Shown here piece after piece: positions 1-5,017 of a DNA stretch of 9,045 nucleotides (its first letter is position 1; every line of letters begins with the position of its first letter). The stretch covers positions 1 through 9,045 of the forward strand of contig JAHJCS010000099.1 in NCBI GenBank assembly GCA_018812465.1, in the 5' to 3' direction. Under the pieces are notes generated by a model, which saw only the letters and a list, made by a program, of their open reading frames with translations, ran no database searches and was not told where the DNA came from. Position numbers and translations under genes: made by a program. This stretch comes from Nanobdellota archaeon. Its GTDB lineage: Archaea; Nanobdellota; Nanobdellia; Woesearchaeales; UBA12501.

Positions 1-1173
1 AACACAAGCCTTTGCACAATTGTCCTTCCTTCATGCGGTAATGGCGCAATTGATGCAGGCGAGACATGCGATGACAGCAACACACTAAGCGGTGACGGAT
101 GCGACAGTGCATGCCAGACTGAGTTCTGCGGTGATGGAACAGTCCAGACAGCATTTGAGATGTGTGATGATGGGAACACAGCAAATGGTGATGGATGCTC
201 AGGACTTTGCACACTTGAGATAATACCTCCAGCATGCGGCAATGGAGCAATAAACCCAGGCGAGTCATGCGACGGAATCAATTTCAATGGACTATTATGC
301 AATAACTTTGACGCATTCACAGGAGGCTCATTGTCATGCACTTCAGCATGCACAGTAAACACATCTTCATGCACTGGAGGACCTAATCCAACAGGAGTAT
401 GCGGTGACGGATTCATAAATAATGGAGAAGCATGCGATGGAGTGCAGTGGGGAACCATAACCGGATGCCTAAACTTCGGATTCACAGGAGGAACACTCAC
501 ATGCAACAGCAACTGCAACTTCAACACAAGCCTTTGCACAATATCAGGCGCTAATGTGCCTCCTGTAGCAAATGCAAGCGTTGACCAGACAGTGCTTGAG
601 GGAAGCCTTGTGACACTTGACGGATCATTCTCATATGATCCAGACAACAGCCCTGTTGTGCCAATAACATACAACTGGACACAGGTAAGCGGACCAGTGA
701 TTGTGACACTCACAAACCCACTGACTGCAAACCCAACATTCACAGCAACAGTAGCTGGAACCTATGTGTTCAGGCTTGTTGTATTCGACGGTGCAGCTTA
801 CAGCACTGCTGACTCAGTCACAATAATTGTGAACACAATAGCCCAGAGCATAACAACAGGATTCGGACTCTACAACTCATCAGGAAACCAGGTGACCACA
901 ATAACAGCTGGACAGCCATTATATGCTCTGCTTTCAATAGGAAATCAGTTCAATTACAATATAAATGGAATCACATCAACATTGAATCCAGCAGGAATGC
1001 CTATAATGACAAACACTGACTCAAACACAAACCCTGTCATAAACACTAATCTTCCTGCTATTGGAGCAGGCACAGTCTGGTGGCAGCTTAATACTGCATC
1101 AATGTCAGGACCTTATACAATCACAGTGAACACAGAAGGAATCATTGACTCAAGAAATATCCAGGTGAACTGA
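1..1173 (+). CDS. Secreted Cys-rich repeat (DUF4215-type) and PKD/Ig-like protein, 5' end missing
   Basis: The reading frame is open from the first base of the window to a TGA at 1171-1173, so 390 codons are visible and the true start lies upstream; the first in-frame ATG (160) falls inside a repeat and is not a credible start. Residues 12-38 and 43-70 are two short repeats of the form CGxG...CDDxNTxxGDGCxxxC, the DUF4215/Myxococcus Cys-rich type. About residues 78-180 hold two longer variants, CGxGxxNxGExCDG...GG(S/T)LxCxxxC...TSxC. Residues 187-279 fit a PKD/Ig-like beta-sandwich (ANASVDQTVLEGSLVTLDGS, then YNWTQVSGP and YVFRLVVFDG). The last 110 residues are a Thr/Asn-rich, probably beta-rich domain. 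No C-terminal anchor is visible. The even Cys spacing suggests disulfides, hence a protein outside the membrane; a signal peptide would lie outside the window. Only two bases separate it from the next gene, so the two are probably co-transcribed and may act together at the surface. Ligand unknown. Confidence 0.85.
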   Translation, partial: NTSLCTIVLPSCGNGAIDAGETCDDSNTLSGDGCDSACQTEFCGDGTVQTAFEMCDDGNTANGDGCSGLCTLEIIPPACGNGAINPGESCDGINFNGLLCNNFDAFTGGSLSCTSACTVNTSSCTGGPNPTGVCGDGFINNGEACDGVQWGTITGCLNFGFTGGTLTCNSNCNFNTSLCTISGANVPPVANASVDQTVLEGSLVTLDGSFSYDPDNSPVVPITYNWTQVSGPVIVTLTNPLTANPTFTATVAGTYVFRLVVFDGAAYSTADSVTIIVNTIAQSITTGFGLYNSSGNQVTTITAGQPLYALLSIGNQFNYNINGITSTLNPAGMPIMTNTDSNTNPVINTNLPAIGAGTVWWQLNTASMSGPYTITVNTEGIIDSRNIQVN

Positions 1174-1175
1174 AA

Positions 1176-2279
1176 ATGAAAGCAAAGATATTATTCACAA
1201 TTGCATTTGTCTTCTTGCTAGCCGCAGGAGCAGTTCAGGCAGCAAATCTGGCTAATGATAATGTTCTTTTTGAGATCAAGCCAGAGCAGAATTTCAGTGT
1301 AGGGGACACAGCATACCTTTCAGTCTATGTAGTGTCAGCAGCAGGGCAGATAAACTTCTCTGTCAATATAACAACACTTCAGGGAACCTCAACTCTCAGC
1401 ACACTGAATTATGGCGGAAAGACTGCAAATTGCGATATCTTCAGGTGCTATAACCTGACCAATATTCCTTTCACAATAACTTCACTGCCTCTCACATTCA
1501 GGGGAGTCATATGCAATCCTGACACAGGCAACTGTGTAACTCTTAATGACACAGCCTATTCAGACAATGATGGTGATGGATATTATTCAGATGTAGACTG
1601 CAATGACGCTAATCCAGCAGTGCATCCTGGCGCAGTAGAAGTCTGCGGCGATGGAGTAGATAATGACTGCTCCGGCGGAGATGCAGCATGCCCTCCACCA
1701 GGCGATGATGATGGGGGAAGCAGCGGAGGCGGTTCAGGTTCAGGCGGAGGCAGCGGAACCCTTATCTCAACTGTCTACAACTGCCTTGACGGCGATGTGA
1801 CTGTCGCTCCTAATGACAAGATAGAATTCAAATACAAAGGACTGAATTATACATTTTTTGTGAAGGACATAATATCAAACGGAGTTATGTTCAAGCTCTA
1901 TCCTATCCCAAGCAGGGATGTGCAGATAACAAACGGACAGAGCAAGCTAATTGACCTTGACTGGAACAACAAGAATGATTTCAGGATAACTGTCAGTGAT
2001 ACACAGTCAAATGTGGCTGCAAAGGTCTCATGCGAGATGGTGTCAGAAGGCACAGTAGACAAGGAAGATAAAGAAGACAAAAAAGAAGAGAAAGAAGAGA
2101 AGCCAATACTCACAAATATCAAGGAAGGAATACTCAATATAGCAAGTGAAATAGTGCCGAAACAGAAAGCATCACCTATTGTGGGATCCATCCTTGCTAT
2201 AGCAATAATCCTCATCGGACTGCTTGGATACTCTCTTTACAAGAGAAGGAAGCAGGACAAGGATGAGTTTGATTTCTGA
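1176..2279 (+). CDS. Membrane-anchored surface protein with MopE-like metal-binding motif
   Basis: This 367-residue protein has a clear Sec signal peptide (hydrophobic residues 5-18, probable cleavage after VQA at 22). A beta-rich domain follows (about 25-128, with Cys pairs at 86/91 and 113/120). Residues 130-170 match the putative metal-binding motif of MopE-like and bacterial surface proteins: DNDGDGYYSDVDCNDANP, then HPGAVEVCGDGVDNDCSGGD. These Asp-rich turns probably bind calcium. Residues 173-195 are a Pro/Asp/Gly/Ser linker. About 198-290 form a second domain with two Cys (203, 286), and 292-310 are a Lys/Glu stalk. A transmembrane helix lies at 333-355, followed by a KRRK stop-transfer signal and an acidic DEFDF end. 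The topology is type I: large outside part, tiny cytoplasmic tail. The ATG is two bases after the preceding TGA with no evident Shine-Dalgarno site, so translation is probably coupled. It may serve as the membrane partner of the anchorless protein before it; that is inference. Confidence 0.85.
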   Translation: MKAKILFTIAFVFLLAAGAVQAANLANDNVLFEIKPEQNFSVGDTAYLSVYVVSAAGQINFSVNITTLQGTSTLSTLNYGGKTANCDIFRCYNLTNIPFTITSLPLTFRGVICNPDTGNCVTLNDTAYSDNDGDGYYSDVDCNDANPAVHPGAVEVCGDGVDNDCSGGDAACPPPGDDDGGSSGGGSGSGGGSGTLISTVYNCLDGDVTVAPNDKIEFKYKGLNYTFFVKDIISNGVMFKLYPIPSRDVQITNGQSKLIDLDWNNKNDFRITVSDTQSNVAAKVSCEMVSEGTVDKEDKEDKKEEKEEKPILTNIKEGILNIASEIVPKQKASPIVGSILAIAIILIGLLGYSLYKRRKQDKDEFDF

Positions 2280-2284
2280 GGAGA
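2280..2284 (+). promoter_or_regulatory. Ribosome binding site overlapping the preceding stop
   Basis: GAGGAGA (2278-2284) runs out of the TGA of the membrane-anchored protein and sits 4-5 bases before the ATG at 2289. It matches the archaeal anti-Shine-Dalgarno sequence and supports both the chosen start and co-transcription with the surface-protein genes. Confidence 0.6.
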
Positions 2285-2288
2285 GATC

Positions 2289-2591
2289 ATGCCTGAACAG
2301 AATGATCACCTGCCTGTCCAGATATTTGAGTCAAGAGAAGGTCATACACTCTTCTGTGGTTCTCCTGTCAGACTAACTGGTTTTTATAACACAGGACGTG
2401 TTCTCATCAAGGAAGATGGACCTCAGACTATCGCTGATGCAGTAGTCCAGGACATCAAAAAGAAGGGGTTCAGCGCTCAGGGATACCTAGCTCATGTATC
2501 AAGTGATCCTGAGCTTCCAGGAATAGCTATAATATATTATCAGCCTGTGGATTACTCTGTAGGAAAGCCTGAGCTTGACAGGTTAATATAA
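2289..2591 (+). CDS. Small hypothetical protein, 100 aa
   Basis: I do not recognise a family. The product is a 100-residue soluble protein with no signal peptide, no membrane segment and a single Cys (23). The sequence suggests a small alpha/beta fold: strands around EGHTLFCG and VRLTGFYNTGRVLI (16-41), a helix at 47-59 (IADAVVQDIKKKG), then strands at SAQGYLAHVSS and GIAIIYYQPV. A strong Shine-Dalgarno site nine bases upstream and codon use like its neighbours support it as a real gene. Its 9-base spacing from the membrane protein puts it last in that operon, although a cytoplasmic-looking protein in a surface operon may be coincidental. The tRNA promoter begins only about 20 bases downstream of its stop. 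Confidence 0.7.
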   Translation: MPEQNDHLPVQIFESREGHTLFCGSPVRLTGFYNTGRVLIKEDGPQTIADAVVQDIKKKGFSAQGYLAHVSSDPELPGIAIIYYQPVDYSVGKPELDRLI

Positions 2592-2612
2592 TACTCAGCC
2601 ATATTAGTAACC

Positions 2613-2620
2613 TTTAAATA
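2613..2620 (+). promoter_or_regulatory. TATA box (box A) of the tRNA gene
   Basis: TTTAAATA, preceded by AACC in the place of a BRE, is centred about 29 bases before the first base of the tRNA. That is the usual archaeal box A distance if transcription begins just ahead of the mature 5' end. Confidence 0.6.
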
Positions 2621-2645
2621 CCCCTTATTTCTGCTTATATAATAT

Positions 2646-2753
2646 GGGCCTGTGGTCTAGTGGCTTCATAATAAGGCTTATAAAGCATTATATGCCATAT
2701 ATGATACTGCCTCGACATGGCAGGGATCCCCGGTTCGAGTCCGGGCAGGCCCA
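2646..2753 (+). tRNA. tRNA-Val (GAC) with a probable D-loop intron
   Basis: The acceptor stem GGGCCTG (2646-2652) pairs perfectly with CAGGCCC (2746-2752), followed by discriminator A at 2753; CCA is not encoded. The T arm is CCCGG-TTCGAGT-CCGGG (2729-2745). The anticodon arm is CTGCC-TCGACAT-GGCAG (2707-2723), giving anticodon GAC at 2714-2716, which reads valine GUC/GUU codons. A five-base variable loop follows. The D stem is GTC (2655-2657) with GAT (2703-2705), and the D loop contains the expected AGTGG. About 33 extra bases lie between the D-loop GGC and the second half of the D arm. Removing 2667-2699 leaves a normal 75-base tRNA. TGGC (2661-2664) can pair with GCCA (2694-2697) and ATAAT (2668-2672) with ATTAT (2687-2691), which resembles a relaxed bulge-helix-bulge substrate. 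The position before the anticodon is C, not T, which is unusual. Isotype rests on the anticodon, A73 and general likeness to archaeal tRNA-Val. Confidence 0.85.
2667..2699 (+). other. Probable tRNA intron in the D loop (boundaries approximate)
   Basis: This A/T-rich insert cannot be placed in a cloverleaf. Exon-intron pairing of TGGC/GCCA, a three-base bulge TTC at 2665-2667, an intron helix ATAAT/ATTAT and a three-base bulge TAT at 2698-2700 suggest cuts after 2666 and after 2699 by the archaeal splicing endonuclease. Two unpaired bases (2692-2693) and the weak outer helix make the motif imperfect, so each boundary may be off by one or two bases. Introns outside position 37/38 are known in archaeal tRNAs. 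Confidence 0.55.
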
Positions 2754-2806
2754 TTCTGATTATTTCTGTGTATTGTTATTATCAGTTATACCTTAATTTC
2801 TAACTC

Positions 2807-2913
2807 AAACGCCGCCCTCCTGACAGCAGACAGCTGAAAATCCTTTGGATTTTCATCTTACTCGGCAGCCCGTAGGGCGCAACCCCAGCCTCGTCTGCGT
2901 CAGGGCGACGTTT
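2807..2913. repeat. Structured inverted-repeat element A (candidate RNA or REP/MITE-like element)
   Basis: The ends are near-perfect inverted repeats: 2807-2818 against 2902-2913, 11 of 12 pairs. The stem continues with GAC (2822-2824)/GTC (2899-2901) and CAGAC (2827-2831)/GTCTG (2893-2897). Inside are two hairpins: GAAAATCC-TTT-GGATTTTC (2836-2854, eight pairs) and GCCC-GTA-GGGC (2868-2878, four pairs with a GTA triloop). The element is clearly more GC-rich than its surroundings and contains no plausible protein gene. It could be a non-coding RNA, a REP- or MITE-like repeat, or a large terminator, since a T-run follows directly. I do not recognise a known RNA family. Confidence 0.5.
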
Positions 2914-2920
2914 TTCTTTC
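2911..2920 (+). terminator. T-run after element A, possible transcription terminator
   Basis: TTTTTCTTTC follows the closing stem of element A on the plus strand. Archaeal RNA polymerase terminates at such T-rich stretches, and here a stable stem precedes it. It could end the transcript coming from the tRNA promoter or from element A itself. Confidence 0.4.
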
Positions 2921-2922
2921 TA

Positions 2923-3053
2923 GGCAGCAACAAGGATGAGTACTGAGTGTAGAGGAAAAATCAGTTACATAGTTCGGATTTTTCCTTTACGAATAAGGCA
3001 AAGCTGAGCGTAGCGAGGATTTGACCGTGTACGAATCCAATGTTGTTGCTGCC
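2923..3053. repeat. Structured inverted-repeat element B, same layout as element A
   Basis: The ends are an exact 11-base inverted repeat (2923-2933 against 3043-3053). Further in, GGAT-GA-GTAC (2934-2943) pairs with GTAC-GA-ATCC (3029-3038), which places two G.A pairs in tandem inside the helix. Inner hairpins are GGAAAAATC/GATTTTTCC (2954-2962 with 2977-2985, nine pairs, 14-base loop) and CTGAGC-GTA-GCGAGG (3004-3018), again with a GTA triloop and a possible tandem G.A. The order closing stem, A/T-rich hairpin, GTA hairpin is the same as in element A although the primary sequences differ, so the pair looks like two members of one structural class. The nearest genes are uL16 downstream and the tRNA upstream. 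Function unknown. Confidence 0.5.
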
Positions 3054-3145
3054 GACATAGGCTTGATACTAGTTTGATCTATAATATCATAGCTAATAAT
3101 CAACATTTTAGACCTTCTCAAGACTCTTCATTTCCCACCAAAAGC
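3054..3145. other. A/T-rich spacer before the uL16 promoter
   Basis: About 90 bases of low-complexity, A/T-rich sequence lie between element B and the uL16 TATA box. I see no gene, repeat or fold in it. Confidence 0.5.
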
Positions 3146-3153
3146 TTTATAAA
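3146..3153 (+). promoter_or_regulatory. TATA box of the uL16-yvcK operon
   Basis: TTTATAAA, within AAAGCTTTATAAACC, is centred about 36 bases before the uL16 ATG. Initiation 24-27 bases downstream would leave a leader of only about 10 bases. That leader contains GTGAT (3177-3181), a partial match to the archaeal Shine-Dalgarno sequence, four bases before the start. Confidence 0.6.
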
Positions 3154-3185
3154 CCACCTCTAAACCCTTTCTCGTAGTGATTTAA

Positions 3186-3713
3186 ATGGCTAGAGCAAGA
3201 AAATTTTGTGCATATAGAAGAGTTGAAAGGGCATACACAAGAAGGTCCAAATTTACTGAGAAGTCCTTCGTAAAAGCTAATCCAAACCTCAAGATTGTCA
3301 GGTTTGAGATGGGAAACCAGGCCAAAAAGTACACTCACACTCTTAATCTCAAGATCAAAGGAGATATGCAGGTAAGACATGATTCTATTGAGTCTGCAAG
3401 GCAGGTAAGCAACAGGCATCTTGAAGCAGATATCGGAAAGAATGATTATTTCTTAAAGATTCTTGTTTATCCACATCATATTCTAAGGGAAAACCCTCTT
3501 GCAGCAGGTGCAGGTGCAGACAGGATGAGCACTGGAATGAAATGTTCTTTTGGAAAACCGATTGGACTTGCAGCAAGATTAAAGAATGATCAGACTGTGT
3601 TCCAGCTCAAAGTCAACAAGAATCATCTTGAAGCAGCAAAATCTGCTATTAAAAAAGCTTCTTACAAGCTGCCAGGATCTTGGAGAACAGAGGTCGTTAC
3701 ATCTGAAAAATGA
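3186..3713 (+). CDS. rpl10e: Large-subunit ribosomal protein uL16 (archaeal L10e)
   Basis: The 175-residue product matches archaeal/eukaryal L10e (uL16) over its full length. It has the basic N-terminus MARARKFCAYRRVERAYTRR, the F...NP.LKI..F..GN segment (about 28-44), and the QVRHDSIESARQVSNRHLE region (61-79). It also has Y..KI..YPHHILRENPLAAGAGADRMSTGMK..FGKP.G.AAR (89-131), which contains the conserved loop that reaches towards the tRNA in the 50S P-site region, and a C-terminal KLPGSWRTEV. uL16 helps form the peptidyl-transferase surroundings and is needed late in large-subunit assembly. The start is supported by the match to family N-termini and by the TATA box and GTGAT just upstream. 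The stop overlaps the next gene's start as ATGA, so the two are translated as a unit. Archaeal rpl10e genes usually stand near other genes, so the yvcK pairing is a local arrangement. Confidence 0.96.
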   Translation: MARARKFCAYRRVERAYTRRSKFTEKSFVKANPNLKIVRFEMGNQAKKYTHTLNLKIKGDMQVRHDSIESARQVSNRHLEADIGKNDYFLKILVYPHHILRENPLAAGAGADRMSTGMKCSFGKPIGLAARLKNDQTVFQLKVNKNHLEAAKSAIKKASYKLPGSWRTEVVTSEK

Positions 3714-4990
3714 GAGATCTATTGCTTCCGGGCATAGGATTCAAGAGATGGTTAATTCTTTTTGTTATTGGCATCCTGGGTATGTTTGTCTTCATTGCCG
3801 TAACATTCTCAACTGAGCTTGCTATATTCTTTGATGTGCTCAATCAACAGCTCACAAATCTTGCTCATCTTCCTGTCCACAGCTATAGCCCTAAGCTCAT
3901 AGGAGAGGTTGTACTTTTCATAATATCAATAGCTCTGCTGATCTTTGGAGGAAGAGGCGTGATATCATATCTGATCAATGCTCTTATGCCTGAGAAAAGA
4001 GGAAGGATCTGGAATATTCTTGCTGGATACTCTCAGAGGAACAAAGCTCCAAAGGTTGTTGTCATCGGCGGAGGCACAGGTCTTAACAGCATCCTCAGCG
4101 GACTTAAGAAATACACAAATAATATCACAGCAGTAGTCTCTGTATCAGATGAAGGAGGCTCATCAAGGAAGCTGAGATATGAATTTGGGATGCTTCCTCC
4201 AGGTGATATAAGGAACTGCATTGTCGCTTTGTCTGATTCTGGTCCTGAGATGGCAAAACTGCTTGAGTACAGGTTTGAGAAAGGCAAAGGTCTTCAGGGA
4301 CATTCATTCGGTAATCTTCTGATAACAGCTATGACTCACACAACAGGAAGCTTTGCAAAAGCTATTGAAGAGACAGGAAAGATTCTTGCGATACGAGGGA
4401 AAGTGCTTCCTGTGACACTGAAGCAGACATCATTATGCGCAGAGCTTGAGAACGGTAAGGTAATAGAACAGGAGCCTAATGTTGAGGAGCACAAGATAAA
4501 ATACAATTCAGAAGTGAGCAGGCTTTTCCTTAAGCCAAAGAATGTGCATGCTTATCCAGAGGCTGTAAAAGAGATACTGGCTGCTGATATAATTGTCCTT
4601 GGTCCTGGTTCATTATACACATCTATACTCCCAAATCTTCTTGTTAAAGGCATTCCTGAGGCTATAAAGAAATCAGAAGCAAGGAAAGTTTATGTCTGTA
4701 ATGTCATGACACAACCAGGAGAGACTGATAATTATAATGTATCAGACCATGTTGATAAGATTGTGAAATATCTTGGCAAGAATATCCTTGATTATGTTGT
4801 TGTCAACAATGAGAGAGCTCCTCAGAATCTCTATGAGCGATACAGGAAACAGGGAGCAAACAGGGTCAAGCTTGACCGAGATTCCTTGGATAAATATAAC
4901 ATTGAGATCATAGAAGCAGACCTTCTCACAAAAAAGAACCTATTGAGGCATGATCCTGACAAGCTGGCAAAAGTTGTTGTGGGACTCTGA
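3710..4990 (+). CDS. yvcK: Membrane-anchored YvcK-family (CofD-like) protein, gluconeogenesis factor type
   Basis: A 426-residue protein. The N-terminus, MRDLLLPGIGFKRWLILF, leads into a transmembrane helix (14-35), and a second one lies at about 63-85. Bacterial YvcK proteins of the two-helix type begin the same way. The soluble domain starts near 114 with KVVVIGGGTGLNSILSGLK, followed by VSVSDEGGSSRKLR (143-156), PPGDIRNCIVALS (163-175), GHSFGNLL (197-204), VLGPGSLYTSILPNLLV and VCNVMTQPGETDNY. This is the YvcK signature set in the CofD-like Rossmann superfamily. Bacterial YvcK binds UDP-GlcNAc and is needed for normal shape and growth on gluconeogenic carbon sources; no reaction is firmly assigned. 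True CofD (lactyl-phosphate transfer to F420 precursor) lacks this membrane lead, so I prefer YvcK. The ATG overlaps the uL16 stop. A T-rich stretch (5014-5030) after the stop may end the transcript, inside the 3' end of the convergent gene. The archaeal role is unknown. Confidence 0.88.
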   Translation: MRDLLLPGIGFKRWLILFVIGILGMFVFIAVTFSTELAIFFDVLNQQLTNLAHLPVHSYSPKLIGEVVLFIISIALLIFGGRGVISYLINALMPEKRGRIWNILAGYSQRNKAPKVVVIGGGTGLNSILSGLKKYTNNITAVVSVSDEGGSSRKLRYEFGMLPPGDIRNCIVALSDSGPEMAKLLEYRFEKGKGLQGHSFGNLLITAMTHTTGSFAKAIEETGKILAIRGKVLPVTLKQTSLCAELENGKVIEQEPNVEEHKIKYNSEVSRLFLKPKNVHAYPEAVKEILAADIIVLGPGSLYTSILPNLLVKGIPEAIKKSEARKVYVCNVMTQPGETDNYNVSDHVDKIVKYLGKNILDYVVVNNERAPQNLYERYRKQGANRVKLDRDSLDKYNIEIIEADLLTKKNLLRHDPDKLAKVVVGL

Positions 4991-5017
4991 GATTCAAAAT
5001 ATCATCTAATAGGTCTT

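Noticed and set aside
1898..2215. Open frame of about 105 codons on the minus strand inside the membrane-anchored protein gene
   Set aside because: Its Ser/Phe-rich product is what the complement of a Lys/Glu-rich stalk and hydrophobic anchor gives; no promoter or ribosome site was seen.
2673..2698. Reading AAGGC-TTATAAA as the anticodon arm, with CTGCC/GGCAG as a long variable arm of a Leu/Ser-type tRNA
   Set aside because: The D stem GTC then has no partner, the would-be anticodon stem has a mismatch and still needs an intron, and the CTGCC-TCGACAT-GGCAG arm has exactly the right size and spacing for a Val anticodon arm.
2807..3053. RNase P RNA, SRP RNA or H/ACA guide RNA
   Set aside because: I could not find the conserved RNase P or SRP core sequences, and there is no ACA after a closed hairpin with a kink-turn; the elements also come as two similar units.
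2807..3053. A CRISPR array or a transposon with target-site duplication
   Set aside because: There are no equal spacers or identical direct repeats, no cas or transposase gene, and the bases flanking each inverted repeat do not match as duplications.
3586..3816. Open frame of 76 codons on the plus strand across the uL16-yvcK junction
   Set aside because: It is out of frame with two well-supported genes, and its product shows no protein-like pattern.
3710..4990. 2-phospho-L-lactate transferase (CofD) for coenzyme F420
   Set aside because: The motif set and the two N-terminal membrane helices fit YvcK better, and no other F420 gene is in the window.
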